Positions 43,640-52,721 of a stretch of DNA of 64,000 nt are shown here, one piece after another. The position numbers and the translations under genes are program-made. Under the pieces are notes generated by a model. It made no database searches. It was not told the origin of the DNA and was given only the letters and a program-made list of their open reading frames with translations. This DNA comes from Achromobacter xylosoxidans. GTDB lineage: Bacteria > Pseudomonadota > Gammaproteobacteria > Burkholderiales > Burkholderiaceae_B. The DNA lies in assembly GCF_002192695.1 (NCBI RefSeq), contig NZ_MTLG01000054.1, positions 62,001 through 126,000 of the forward strand, in the 5' to 3' direction. Numbering within the stretch: the stretch's first letter is position 1; each line of letters opens with the position of its first letter.

Positions 43640-45502
43640 ATGACGACAGATTTACTGGACCGCATTCAATCCCCGGCTGACCTCAAGCGCCTGGATCGCC
43701 GCGAGCTGAAAAGGCTGGCCGACGAGCTGCGCGGCTTCGTGCTGGAATCGGTGTCCAAAACGGGCGGGCACCTGTCGTCCAATCTGGGCACGGTCGAACT
43801 CACGCTGGCCCTGCACCAGGTGTTCGACACGCCGCATGACCGCATCGTCTGGGACGTGGGCCACCAGTCCTATCCGCACAAGATCCTGACCGGACGCCGC
43901 GCCGGCATGGACAAGCTGCGCCAGCAGGGCGGGATCTCGGGCTTTCCGAAACGCAGCGAATCCGAATACGACGCCTTCGGCACCGCGCATTCGTCCACGT
44001 CCATCTCCGCCGCGCTGGGCATGGCGGTGGCCTCGCGCAACGCCGGCGTGCAGCGCCAGCACATCGCCGTCATCGGCGACGGCGCGATGTCGGCGGGCAT
44101 GGCCTTCGAAGCCATGAACAACGCCGGCGTCACGCCCAATATCAACCTGCTGGTGATCCTGAACGACAACGACATGTCGATCTCGCCGCCGGTGGGGGCG
44201 CTGAACCGCTACCTGGCGCGCCTGATGTCGGGCCGCTTCTATGCAGCGGCCAAGAACGTCGGCCGCGCGGTGCTGCAGCACGTGCCGCCGGTGCTGGAAC
44301 TGGCGCGCCGCTTCGAGGAACACGCCAAGGGCATGGTCACGCCGGCTACGCTGTTCGAGGAATTCGGCTTCAACTACGTCGGCCCGATAGACGGGCACGA
44401 CCTGGACGCGCTGGTGCCCACCCTGCAGAACCTCAAGGCCCTGGAAGGCCTGCAGTTCCTGCACGTGGTCACCAAGAAGGGCCAGGGCTACAAGCTGGCC
44501 GAGGCCGACCCGGTGCTGTACCACGGCCCCGGCAAGTTCGATCCGGCCGTCGGCATCCAGCAATCGAAGGCGCCGGGCAAGCGCAGCTTCACGCAGGTGT
44601 TCGGCCAGTGGTTGTGCGACATGGCTGAACAGGACCCGCGCCTGGTCGCCATCACGCCCGCCATGCGCGAGGGCAGCGGCCTGGTGGAATTCGAAAAGCG
44701 CTTTCCCCAGCGCTACTTCGACGTGGGCATCGCCGAGCAGCACGCCGTGACGTTCGCCGCGGGCATCGCCTGCGAGGGCCAGAAGCCCGTGGTGGCGATC
44801 TACTCCACCTTCATGCAGCGCGGCTACGACCAATTCATCCATGACGTCGCCCTGCAGAACCTGGACGTGACCTTCGCGCTGGACCGCGCCGGCCTGGTGG
44901 GCGCGGACGGCGCCACGCATGCCGGCAACTACGACATCGCCTTCCTGCGCTGCGTGCCCAACATGGTCGTGGCCACGCCTTCGGACGAAAACGAAACGCG
45001 GCTGCTGCTGTCGACCTGTTATCAGTATCCCGGCCCGGCGTCGGTGCGCTATCCACGCGGCGCGGGCTGCGGCGCCGCCGAAGCGCCCGGCCTGGACACG
45101 GTGGAACTCGGCCGCGGCGTGGTGCGCCGCGAGGGCCGCAAGATTGCCATCCTGGGTTTCGGCATGCTGGTCCAGGCGGCGCTGGGCGCGGCCGAAAAGC
45201 TCGACGCCACCGTGGCCGACATGCGTTTCGTCAAGCCGATCGACCGCGAGCTGATCCTCGACCTGGCCAGCCGCCACGATGCGCTGGTCACGCTGGAAGA
45301 CGCTTCCATCATGGGCGGCGCGGGCAGCGCCGTGCTGGAAACGCTGAGCGCGGCCGGCGTTGCAATCCCGGTGCTGCAGCTGGGCCTGCCCGACGAGTTC
45401 ATCGACCACGGCGAGCAATCGGCGCTGTGGGCGGGCATCGGCCTGGACGCGCTGGGCATCGAGAGCTCGATCCGCGCCCGCTACGCCGACCTGCTGGCCT
45501 GA
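43640..45502 (+). CDS. dxs: 1-deoxy-D-xylulose-5-phosphate synthase
   Basis: First enzyme of the MEP isoprenoid pathway; condenses pyruvate and glyceraldehyde 3-phosphate using thiamine diphosphate. 620 residues. The ThDP motif [18 protein letters not shown], the upstream [13 protein letters not shown] and the transketolase-like [18 protein letters not shown] are clear. The two enzymes IspA and Dxs from one operon supply quinone and undecaprenyl precursors. The ribosome site is weak (AAAAGC), so translation may depend on the upstream gene only in part. Confidence 0.97.
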   Translation: MTTDLLDRIQSPADLKRLDRRELKRLADELRGFVLESVSKTGGHLSSNLGTVELTLALHQVFDTPHDRIVWDVGHQSYPHKILTGRRAGMDKLRQQGGISGFPKRSESEYDAFGTAHSSTSISAALGMAVASRNAGVQRQHIAVIGDGAMSAGMAFEAMNNAGVTPNINLLVILNDNDMSISPPVGALNRYLARLMSGRFYAAAKNVGRAVLQHVPPVLELARRFEEHAKGMVTPATLFEEFGFNYVGPIDGHDLDALVPTLQNLKALEGLQFLHVVTKKGQGYKLAEADPVLYHGPGKFDPAVGIQQSKAPGKRSFTQVFGQWLCDMAEQDPRLVAITPAMREGSGLVEFEKRFPQRYFDVGIAEQHAVTFAAGIACEGQKPVVAIYSTFMQRGYDQFIHDVALQNLDVTFALDRAGLVGADGATHAGNYDIAFLRCVPNMVVATPSDENETRLLLSTCYQYPGPASVRYPRGAGCGAAEAPGLDTVELGRGVVRREGRKIAILGFGMLVQAALGAAEKLDATVADMRFVKPIDRELILDLASRHDALVTLEDASIMGGAGSAVLETLSAAGVAIPVLQLGLPDEFIDHGEQSALWAGIGLDALGIESSIRARYADLLA

Positions 45503-45512
45503 TTGCACAGCG

Positions 45513-45539
45513 ATTCCTGCGGGTTTTGCCCGCAGGAAT
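45513..45539 (+). other. Strong hairpin after dxs without a T-run
   Basis: ATTCCTGCGGG (45513-45523), loop TTTTG, CCCGCAGGAAT (45529-45539). The 11-bp perfect stem begins 10 bases after the dxs stop but is followed by GAAACACAC, so it may be an mRNA-end stabiliser rather than a full terminator. Confidence 0.5.
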
Positions 45540-45683
45540 GAAACACACTGTTCCGGCCCCGCCAACCTACGAATAAAAGGGTTTTCCCTGGCGCTTGGCG
45601 GACTATGGGCGATAATGGCCCCCTCTCAAAGATTCCTAGGCCCGTGCGTTTTCACGACTGACTGCCTAGACAGGTAAGCCGAA

Positions 45684-46481
45684 ATGAATTCTCCGATCGA
45701 CCCCGCCCTCGTGATGCCCGACGTCCAGAGTTCGGCGGACACCCGGCACATCCCGATTCAGCGCGTGGGCATCCGTGGCGTGCGCCACCCCATGTTGATT
45801 GAAAGCGGCGACGGTTCGCCCCAGGGCACCGTGGCCAACTGGACGCTGACCGTGGCGCTGCCGCCCGAAGAAAAAGGGACGCACATGTCCCGCTTCGTGG
45901 CCCTGCTGGAAAAGTACCGCAGCATCCCCATGACGCCGACCCTGTTCCGCGCCATGGCTGCCGACATGCTGCCGCTGCTGCATGCCGAGCGCGGCGACAT
46001 CACCGCCGCCTTCCCGTACTTCATCAACAAGTCCGCCCCGATCTCCGGCGTGCAAAGCCTGCTGGACTACGAAGTGCAGTGGATCGCCCGCGCCCAGGGC
46101 GACGAGGTCGAGTTCGAACTGATCGTGCAGGTGCCCGTCACCAGCCTCTGTCCCTGCTCCAAGGCCATCTCCGAGTACGGCGCGCACAACCAGCGCTCGC
46201 ACGTCACGGTGTCCGCCATCCTGAGCGCCGACATCGGCATGGACGGCGTCATCCGCCTGATCGAGGAAGAAGGTTCCTGCGAACTCTGGGGCCTGCTCAA
46301 GCGCCCGGACGAGAAGTACGTCACCGAACGCGCCTACGACAATCCCAAGTTCGTCGAGGACCTGGTGCGCGACGTGGCTGCCCGCCTGAACGCGCATCCC
46401 GGCATCGCCCGCTACCGCGTGGAAGCCGAGAACTTCGAATCCATCCACAACCACTCGGCCTACGCCGTCGTGGAAGGCTGA
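45684..46481 (+). CDS. folE2: GTP cyclohydrolase I type IB
   Basis: Makes dihydroneopterin triphosphate from GTP, the first folate/pterin step, using the zinc-independent (metal-flexible) enzyme. 265 residues. The segment [24 protein letters not shown] includes the metal-binding cysteine, and the C-terminus has [13 protein letters not shown]. Type IB enzymes are often expressed under zinc limitation through Zur; I could not identify a convincing Zur site in the 181-base upstream gap. Followed after 7 bases by a DUF817 membrane gene. Confidence 0.95.
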   Translation: MNSPIDPALVMPDVQSSADTRHIPIQRVGIRGVRHPMLIESGDGSPQGTVANWTLTVALPPEEKGTHMSRFVALLEKYRSIPMTPTLFRAMAADMLPLLHAERGDITAAFPYFINKSAPISGVQSLLDYEVQWIARAQGDEVEFELIVQVPVTSLCPCSKAISEYGAHNQRSHVTVSAILSADIGMDGVIRLIEEEGSCELWGLLKRPDEKYVTERAYDNPKFVEDLVRDVAARLNAHPGIARYRVEAENFESIHNHSAYAVVEG

Positions 46482-46488
46482 GCCTGCC

Positions 46489-47412
46489 GTGAGCCATCCG
46501 GCGGCCAATGACTGGCCGCTCATCGCGGGGCTGCAGGAGTGGGAATCGCGGCTGGCCAGCAATCTGGCCGGCCGCGGCCGTTTTGGCGTCGCGCTCTACG
46601 AGTTCTTCCGCTTCGGCGTGAAGCAGGCCTGGGCCTGCCTGTTCGGCGGCCTGATGTGCGCGCTGCTGCTGGGCACGCACTGGTGGTATCCCAAGGACGC
46701 CGCGCTGGCCCGCTACGATTTCCTGACCCTGGCCGCGCTGGGCATCCAGGCGCTGCTGCTGGCGCTACGCATGGAAACCTGGAGCGAAGCCCGCGTGATC
46801 CTGCTGTTCCATGTGGTGGGCACGGGCATGGAAGTGTTCAAGACCGCCGCGGGTTCGTGGATCTATCCCGAGGCCAGCGTGCTGCGCATCGGCGGCGTGC
46901 CGCTGTTCACGGGCTTCATGTATGCCGCGGTGGGCAGCTACCTGGCCCGCGTGTGGCGCCTGTTCGATTTCCGCTTCCGCGCGCATCCGCCGGCGGCGAC
47001 CACCGTGGCGCTGTCGGTGCTGATCTACGTGAATTTCTTCACGCACCACTACATCATGGATTTCCGCTGGGCGTTGTTCGCGCTGACGGCGGTGTTGTTC
47101 GCGCGGACCTGGGTGTACTTCCGGATCTGGCGGGTCTACCGGCGCATGCCGCTGCTGCTGGGCTTCGTGCTGGTGGCCTTGTTCATCTGGTTCGCCGAGA
47201 ACATCGGCACCTTTGCCAATGCCTGGCGTTATCCCAACCAGTCGCAGGGCTGGGAGCTGGTGTCCATCGCCAAGCTGGGATCGTGGTTCCTGCTGATGAT
47301 CATCAGCTACGTGATGGTCAGCGTGGTCAGCCGGCCCCAGGAAATCGATGTTGCCGATTTGCCTCGGCGGGCGGGGCAGGGTAGCGAAAATAGCCCGTCC
47401 CTCATTTCCTGA
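46489..47412 (+). CDS. DUF817 family integral membrane protein
   Basis: 307 residues starting at a GTG 7 bases after folE2. About eight hydrophobic segments run from residue 50 to 285; WWYPKDAALARYDFLTLAAL, FHVVGTGMEVFKTAAGSWIYPE and FAENIGTFANAWRYPNQ are the conserved-looking loops. The length fits the DUF817 family, for which no function is established. The last ~25 residues are polar. The tight spacing to folE2 suggests one transcript. The conserved Trp/Tyr/Glu/His residues in loops near the membrane hint at an enzyme or carrier, but nothing more can be said. Confidence 0.7.
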   Translation: MSHPAANDWPLIAGLQEWESRLASNLAGRGRFGVALYEFFRFGVKQAWACLFGGLMCALLLGTHWWYPKDAALARYDFLTLAALGIQALLLALRMETWSEARVILLFHVVGTGMEVFKTAAGSWIYPEASVLRIGGVPLFTGFMYAAVGSYLARVWRLFDFRFRAHPPAATTVALSVLIYVNFFTHHYIMDFRWALFALTAVLFARTWVYFRIWRVYRRMPLLLGFVLVALFIWFAENIGTFANAWRYPNQSQGWELVSIAKLGSWFLLMIISYVMVSVVSRPQEIDVADLPRRAGQGSENSPSLIS

Positions 47413-47424
47413 GATCCTCCCGGC

Positions 47425-47453
47425 TTGCGTCTATAGGCTCAATCGGTGATAAT
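47425..47453 (+). promoter_or_regulatory. Promoter of the rpsF operon
   Basis: TTGCGT at 47425-47430, 17-base spacer, GATAAT at 47448-47453 preceded by T. It leaves an untranslated leader of about 145 bases before rpsF, long enough for the S6:S18 autoregulatory structure known upstream of rpsF in many bacteria; that structure was not resolved here. Confidence 0.6.
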
Positions 47454-47604
47454 CGAGAGCTTTCTTGCTCGACCGCCCATGGTTTTTGGGTAGCGGGCTG
47501 CCCCTTGCGGGCCACTGTTCAAGATGCATATTGCGATCCGCCTCTGATGGAAAGCGGGGGCGCAGGACGGTCGGCCAGCGAGACATCCTCAAGGAGTTTT
47601 ACTC

Positions 47605-47982
47605 ATGCGTCACTACGAAGTGGTGTTTATCGTTCACCCCGACCAAAGCGAGCAAGTGCCCGCCATGGTCGAGCGTTACCAAGCGCTGGTCACGGGCCAA
47701 GGCGGCTCGGTTCACCGCCTGGAAGACTGGGGCCGCCGTCAACTGGCCTACCCGATCCAGAAGCTCGTCAAGGCTCACTACGTCTGCCTGAACATCGAGT
47801 GCGGCCAAGCCACGCTGGATGAGCTGGAACACTCGTTCCGCTACAACGACGCCGTTCTGCGCCACCTGGTCATCAAGACCAAGAAGGCTCAAGCCACGCC
47901 CTCGATCATGATGAAGTCGGTCGAACGCGAAGAAGCCCGCAAGGCTTCGGCTGAAGCAGCAGCGCCGGCTCAGGCCGAGTAA
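47605..47982 (+). CDS. rpsF: 30S ribosomal protein S6
   Basis: 125 residues: [38 protein letters not shown] and [21 protein letters not shown] are the S6 fold. The C-terminal tail from ~100 is charged and Ala-rich. An AAGGAG ribosome site lies nine bases before the ATG. First gene of rpsF-priB-rpsR-rplI. Confidence 0.97.
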   Translation: MRHYEVVFIVHPDQSEQVPAMVERYQALVTGQGGSVHRLEDWGRRQLAYPIQKLVKAHYVCLNIECGQATLDELEHSFRYNDAVLRHLVIKTKKAQATPSIMMKSVEREEARKASAEAAAPAQAE

Positions 47983-48033
47983 GCAGGGCTCACGCAGAGC
48001 TCATCCCATGAAGTCCCCTCGGTGCCTGGCAGG

Positions 48034-48357
48034 ATGAACAAGCTGGAACTCAGCGCCCGCGTTCTCGAATGCGAGCCTTTGCGCCACACTCCCGCCGGTT
48101 TGCCCGCACTGGAAATGGTGCTGGCGCACGAGTCCGAAGTCGTCGAAGCAGGCCTCCCGCGCCGCGTCGAGCTGACTATCGCGGCCGTGGCACTGGGCGA
48201 TCTGGCGTTGCTGCTGAAGGACACCGCTCTAGGGTCTGAATTGCTGGTGCAGGGGTTTTTGGCTCCCACCCGCAAGGACTCGGTGAAGGTCAAGCTGCAT
48301 TTGCAGCAGGCACGCAGGATCAGCGGTAGCGCAGGACGCGATCCGCTGGTGGCTTGA
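48034..48357 (+). CDS. priB: Primosomal replication protein PriB
   Basis: 107 residues of the single-strand-binding OB fold; the start [22 protein letters not shown] and the [22 protein letters not shown]-terminal half are typical. It helps PriA restart replication forks. The ATG at 48034 fits the family start; a GTG at 48022 would add four residues. The position between rpsF and rpsR is standard in beta- and gammaproteobacteria. Confidence 0.9.
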   Translation: MNKLELSARVLECEPLRHTPAGLPALEMVLAHESEVVEAGLPRRVELTIAAVALGDLALLLKDTALGSELLVQGFLAPTRKDSVKVKLHLQQARRISGSAGRDPLVA

Positions 48358-48467
48358 AGGGAATTGGGCAAGAGGCGCGATGAGCGCCTTCTGAATACGG
48401 ATAGGTTATGGGGGTTTGGGCCCGTTTTGGGTAGAACCCGGCCCCCTCAAACAAAGAGGCACATATC

Positions 48468-48740
48468 ATGGCTTTCTTCGGAAAACGCAAGGAAAAACGC
48501 AAATTCACGCAGCAGAACCCGCTTTTCAAGCGTCGTAAGTTCTGCCGCTTCACCGCTGCCGGCGTGGAAGAGATCGACTACAAGGATCTGGACACCCTGC
48601 GCGACTTCGTGCAAGAAAACGGCAAGATCATCCCGGCTCGCCTGACCGGCACCAAGGCAATCTACCAGCGCCAGCTGGACACCGCCATCAAGCGCGCGCG
48701 CTTCCTGGCCCTGTTGCCTTACACCGACAACCACAACTAA
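48468..48740 (+). CDS. rpsR: 30S ribosomal protein S18
   Basis: 90 residues: the basic N-terminus [20 protein letters not shown] is followed by the core [44 protein letters not shown] and [12 protein letters not shown]18 pairs with S6 on the 30S platform. A 110-base gap after priB contains a small hairpin (AGGCGC 48373-48378 with GCGCCT 48384-48389) of unknown role. Confidence 0.97.
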   Translation: MAFFGKRKEKRKFTQQNPLFKRRKFCRFTAAGVEEIDYKDLDTLRDFVQENGKIIPARLTGTKAIYQRQLDTAIKRARFLALLPYTDNHN

Positions 48741-48755
48741 TCCGGGGCACTGAAA

Positions 48756-49211
48756 ATGCAAGTTATTCTGCTCGAAAAAGTCGTCAACCTGGGTAACCTC
48801 GGCGAAGTCGTGCGCGTGCGTGATGGCTACGCCCGCAACTTCCTGATCCCCCAGCGCAAGGCCCGTCGCGCAACCGACGCCGCCCTGAAGGAATTCGAAG
48901 CGCGCCGCGCCGAACTGGAAAAGGCCCAGGCTGAAAAGCTGGCCGCCGCCCAGGCTCTGGGCGAGCGCCTTGCCGGCTTCCAGCTGAAGGTCTCCCAGAA
49001 GGCTGGCGTCGACGGCCGTCTGTTCGGTTCGGTCACCAACGCCGACATCGCCGAAGGTCTGAAGAAGGCCGGTTTCGAAGCCGTGGAAAAGGCGCAAGTC
49101 CGCCTGCCCAACGGCCAACTGAAGGCGATCGGCGAGTTCCCGATCCAGGTTGCCCTGCACGCCGACGTGCTGGTCGACGTGACGGTCCTGGTCGAAGGCG
49201 AACTGTCCTAA
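48756..49211 (+). CDS. rplI: 50S ribosomal protein L9
   Basis: 151 residues with the L9 N-terminal signature [19 protein letters not shown] and [16 protein letters not shown], the long connecting helix rich in Glu/Ala/Lys (about 45-75), and the C-terminal domain ending [21 protein letters not shown]. Last gene of the ribosomal operon; a terminator follows after 21 bases. Confidence 0.97.
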   Translation: MQVILLEKVVNLGNLGEVVRVRDGYARNFLIPQRKARRATDAALKEFEARRAELEKAQAEKLAAAQALGERLAGFQLKVSQKAGVDGRLFGSVTNADIAEGLKKAGFEAVEKAQVRLPNGQLKAIGEFPIQVALHADVLVDVTVLVEGELS

Positions 49212-49232
49212 GCCGGTACCCGCAGTAAAAAG

Positions 49233-49259
49233 AAGCCGGCCCGCGCGCCGGCTTTTTTT
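49233..49259 (+). terminator. Rho-independent terminator after rplI
   Basis: AAGCCGGC (49233-49240), loop CCGCGC, GCCGGCTT (49247-49254), then a T-run through 49259. Confidence 0.9.
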
Positions 49260-49337
49260 CTTTTTGCCCCACGCGTATTGCGTGTAGTCTTCGGACTCCA
49301 CGAGCCAGGCTCTGCGCCGCATTTTTCAGAGGACCTC

Positions 49338-50177
49338 TTGACTCAGCCCCCCGTTCACCACAACGCCCCTCCCGGCCTGCGAGCCTGGCTGGATAGCGTG
49401 GACGCGTCGCGTGAACCGTCGGTGCGGGATGTGACGATAGATGGCGTGCGCTGCATCATCAAACGCCGCCGTCCCAGTATCGGCCAGGGCCTGAGCTATG
49501 CGCTGCGCTATGTGCGTGCCCTGTTCCTGGGAGTGGTGTGCAAGATATTCCTGGGTGAGTTTCCGCGTCCAGGCGTGTTGCTGCGCAACGGCCTGGTGCA
49601 TGAGTCGCAGCGCCTGGGGCAACTGCTGAAGGCAGGCTGCCGCGTGCCCGAGGTCTGGTGGCAGGAGCAGGGCCTGCTGGTGCTGGAATACGTGGGCGAG
49701 GATCTTGCCGACCTGATCCGCAACGAGGACACGACCTCCCGGCTGTGGCTGGCGCGCGCCGCCGCGGCCGATCTGGCCGCCTTCCATGCCCGCGGCATGT
49801 GGCATGGCGGCGCGCAGATCCGCAACATCACCTTGCAGGAAGGCGAGCTGTGGCGCATCGATTTCGAAGAGAACATCGGTTCGACCCTGTCGCGCCCCCT
49901 GGCCCAGGCCTATGACCTGTTCCAGATGCTGGCCTCTCTGGTGTCTTTGCGTAAATTGCCCGACGACGTTGCCCGCGTGCTGGGTAAACTGGCGCTCGAA
50001 GTCTATTTCGAGAGCAACCCCGATGCCGAGGTCCGAGCCCGCCTGACACGTCTGGCGCGTGTGCTCTGCGGCATCGCCGCGCCCCTGCGCGTGGTGCTGG
50101 GCCGCTTGCCCTCGCGCGATATCCAGGGATTCTTCCGCGTCGCGGACATCCTGCAGCCGTTACTATTGAAGTCATGA
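49338..50177 (+). CDS. InaA/BUD32-like kinase-fold protein of unknown function
   Basis: 279 residues from a TTG at 49338 that has AGAGGA just upstream; the frame runs 20 codons higher without support. The protein-kinase-like core shows the hinge-like LLVLEYVGEDLADLI, then FHARGMWHGGAQIRNITL and RIDFEENIG. The usual HxD catalytic Asp is replaced by Gly in HGGAQIRN, while the metal-binding Asn and the DFE motif are kept. Related LPS-kinase/InaA-type proteins act on lipopolysaccharide sugars or have no known substrate. It overlaps the dnaB start by four bases (ATGA), so the two are probably translated together. Confidence 0.7.
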   Translation: MTQPPVHHNAPPGLRAWLDSVDASREPSVRDVTIDGVRCIIKRRRPSIGQGLSYALRYVRALFLGVVCKIFLGEFPRPGVLLRNGLVHESQRLGQLLKAGCRVPEVWWQEQGLLVLEYVGEDLADLIRNEDTTSRLWLARAAAADLAAFHARGMWHGGAQIRNITLQEGELWRIDFEENIGSTLSRPLAQAYDLFQMLASLVSLRKLPDDVARVLGKLALEVYFESNPDAEVRARLTRLARVLCGIAAPLRVVLGRLPSRDIQGFFRVADILQPLLLKS

Positions 50178-51556
50178 ATACACCCGCCGATTCCCAGCTC
50201 GAATACCTGCGCGTTCCTCCCCATTCCATCGAGGCTGAACAGTCGGTTCTGGGCGGCCTGCTGCTGGATAACTCCGCCTGGGACCGCATCGCCGACGTGC
50301 TGGTGGAAGAAGACTTCTATCGCCACGACCACCGCCTGATCTGGCACCACATCGCCCGCCTCATCGGCCTGGCGCGTCCCGCGGACGTGATCACGGTCAA
50401 TGAATCCCTGATCAGCGCGGGGAAGGCCGAAGACGCCGGCGGCCTGGCCTACCTGAATGCCCTGGCGCACAACACGCCGTCCGCCGCCAACATCCGGCGC
50501 TACGGCGAAATCGTGCGCGAGCGCGCCATGCTGCGCAAGCTGGTGTCGATCGCCGACGAGATTTCCTCGGCCGCCCTGAATCCGCAGGGCAAGGAAGCGC
50601 GCCAGCTGCTGGACGAGGCCGAGTCCAAGGTGTTCAAGATCGCCCAGGAAGGCGCGCGCGGCGCCGCCGGCTTCCAGGAGATCCAGCCCCTGCTCACGCA
50701 GGTGGTCGAACGCATCGACGAGCTCTATCACCGCGAGGGCAGCTCCGACGTGACGGGCGTGCCCACCGGTTTCACCGACCTGGACAAGATGACGTCCGGC
50801 ATGCAGGGCGGCGACCTGATCATCGTGGCCGGCCGCCCGTCCATGGGCAAGACCTCGTTCTCCATGAACATCGGCGAACACGTGGCCATCGAGCAGGGCT
50901 TGCCGGTGGCGGTGTTCTCCATGGAAATGGGCGCCGTGCAATTGGCGATGCGTATGCTGGGCTCGGTCGGCCTGCTGGACCAGCACCGCATGCGTACCGG
51001 CAAGCTGATCGCCGACGACTGGCCGCGCGTGACGCACGCCGTGCAGCTGATGCAGGACGCCCAGGTCTATATCGACGAAACGCCCGCGCTCAGCCCGATG
51101 GAAGTGCGCGCGCGCACACGCCGCCTGGCGCGGCAATGCGGCCAGCTGGGCCTGATCATCATCGACTACCTGCAGCTCATGTCGGGCAACGGCTCGGGCG
51201 AAAACCGCGCCACCGAAGTGTCGGAAATCAGCCGCTCGCTCAAGGGGCTGGCCAAGGAACTCAACTGCCCGCTGATTGCGCTGTCGCAGCTGAACCGAAG
51301 CCTGGAACAACGCCCCAACAAGCGCCCCGTGATGAGCGACCTGCGCGAATCGGGCGCCATCGAACAGGACGCCGACGTGATCCTGTTCATCTACCGCGAC
51401 GAGGTCTACAACCCTGACTCGCCGGACAAGGGCACCGCCGAGATCATCATCGGCAAGCAGCGTAACGGTCCCATCGGCACCGTGCGCCTGACCTTCCAGG
51501 GCTCCAGCACGCGCTTCCTGAACTTCTCGGGCGCGCAGCCGCGCGACATGTACTGA
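50174..51556 (+). CDS. dnaB: Replicative DNA helicase
   Basis: Hexameric helicase that unwinds the fork ahead of the replisome. 460 residues. The N-terminal domain begins around VPPHSIEAEQSVLGGLLLD; the RecA-like domain has Walker A AGRPSMGKTSFSMN (about residue 220), Walker B LIIIDYLQLMSG and the arginine-finger region near SDLRESGAIEQDADVILF. No intein was seen. The start overlaps the upstream kinase-like gene by four bases. Confidence 0.97.
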   Translation: MNTPADSQLEYLRVPPHSIEAEQSVLGGLLLDNSAWDRIADVLVEEDFYRHDHRLIWHHIARLIGLARPADVITVNESLISAGKAEDAGGLAYLNALAHNTPSAANIRRYGEIVRERAMLRKLVSIADEISSAALNPQGKEARQLLDEAESKVFKIAQEGARGAAGFQEIQPLLTQVVERIDELYHREGSSDVTGVPTGFTDLDKMTSGMQGGDLIIVAGRPSMGKTSFSMNIGEHVAIEQGLPVAVFSMEMGAVQLAMRMLGSVGLLDQHRMRTGKLIADDWPRVTHAVQLMQDAQVYIDETPALSPMEVRARTRRLARQCGQLGLIIIDYLQLMSGNGSGENRATEVSEISRSLKGLAKELNCPLIALSQLNRSLEQRPNKRPVMSDLRESGAIEQDADVILFIYRDEVYNPDSPDKGTAEIIIGKQRNGPIGTVRLTFQGSSTRFLNFSGAQPRDMY

Positions 51557-51573
51557 GCCGCTTCGGCCCAAGA

Positions 51574-51599
51574 AAAAACCGCGCCTCGGCGCGGTTTTT
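51574..51599. terminator. Bidirectional terminator between dnaB and the BASS transporter
   Basis: 12-bp inverted repeat, AAAAACCGCGCC (51574-51585) and GGCGCGGTTTTT (51588-51599), with A and T tracts on both sides. Confidence 0.92.
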
Positions 51600-51620
51600 C
51601 ATTGCGGCTGCGAACCTGTT

Positions 51621-52598
51621 TCAGGCTTCGGCCTCGGGGCGCTTGCCGAAGCGCGCGGCCAGCACGCCGCAGACCATCAGCTGGATCTGGTGGAACAGCA
51701 TCAGCGGCAGCACGATCGCGCCCACGGCGTGGCCGGCGAACAGCACCTGGGCCATCGGAATGCCGCTGGCCAGGCTTTTCTTCGAACCGCAGAACAGCAG
51801 CGTGATGCGGTCCTCCACGTTGAAACCCAGCACCCGGCCGGCCAGGGCCGACAGGCCCAGCGCCAGCGCCAGGATGACGGCGCAAGCCACCACCAGGCCG
51901 GCCAGCGCGGGGATCGGGGTCGAACTCCACAGGCCTTCGTTGATGGCTTCCGAAAAGGCCGTGTAGACCACCAGCAGGATGGAGCCCTGGTCGACGAACT
52001 TCAGCATGGCCTTGCGCTTGTGCACCCAGGCGCCGATCCAGCGGCGGGCGAACTGGCCCAACACGAAGGGCAGCAGCAGCTGCAGCATGATCTTGCCGAC
52101 GGCATCGAAGGAGATCGGCGCGCTGCCCGCGTTGGCGACCACCGTGCCCACCAGCAGCGGGGTGAGGAAGATGCCGAGCAGGCTGGAGGCGGAAGCGCTG
52201 CACACGGCCGCGGGCACGTTGCCGCGCGCCATCGAGGTGAAGGCGATGGCCGACTGCACGGTGGCGGGCAGGCAGCACAGGAACAGGATGCCCAGATAGA
52301 GTTCAGGCGTGACCAGCGGCTCCAGCACCGGCTTGAGCGCCAGGCCCAGCAGCGGGAACATCAGGAAGGTCGCGGAGAAGATCGTGAGGTGCAGCTTCCA
52401 GTGCGTCAGGCCGGCGATGATGGCCTCGCGCGACAGGCGCGCGCCGTGCAGGAAGAACAGCAGGCCGACCGCGATGTTGGTGATCCAGCCGAACACCACC
52501 ACGCCTTGCCCGTGGGCGGGCACGATGCTGGCGATGATGACGGTGCAGATCAGGTAGAGGGTGAAGCGGTCGGGAAGAAGGCGGGCAAGGCGTGACAT
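51621..52598 (-). CDS. Bile acid:sodium symporter-like (BASS family) membrane protein
   Basis: 325 residues, about ten membrane helices. Segments such as WITNIAVGLLFFLHGARLSREAI, LGILFLCCLPATVQSAIAFTSMARGN (the Pro-kinked crossover helix) and CGSKKSLASGIPMAQVLF match the SBF-like group related to YocS/NrnT. Known members move organic anions with sodium; the bacterial substrate is uncertain, with pantoate, keto acids or similar acids as candidates. Stands alone on the minus strand 123 bases from pdxA, same direction. Confidence 0.85.
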   Translation of the reverse strand: MSRLARLLPDRFTLYLICTVIIASIVPAHGQGVVVFGWITNIAVGLLFFLHGARLSREAIIAGLTHWKLHLTIFSATFLMFPLLGLALKPVLEPLVTPELYLGILFLCCLPATVQSAIAFTSMARGNVPAAVCSASASSLLGIFLTPLLVGTVVANAGSAPISFDAVGKIMLQLLLPFVLGQFARRWIGAWVHKRKAMLKFVDQGSILLVVYTAFSEAINEGLWSSTPIPALAGLVVACAVILALALGLSALAGRVLGFNVEDRITLLFCGSKKSLASGIPMAQVLFAGHAVGAIVLPLMLFHQIQLMVCGVLAARFGKRPEAEA

Positions 52599-52721
52599 GG
52601 GGGATGGGGGAAGGGCGGACGAAAGGCGCCACGGGCGCCGTAAACGGGGCGTATTGTAGTCCCGGGAACGCCTTGCTTCCTGACAGCCAATTGTCAGCGC
52701 TGCTGGGCCGCGGCGCCGCGC

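Noticed and set aside
43652..45565. 637-residue minus-strand ORF over dxs
   Set aside because: Antisense shadow of dxs with biased composition and no motif.
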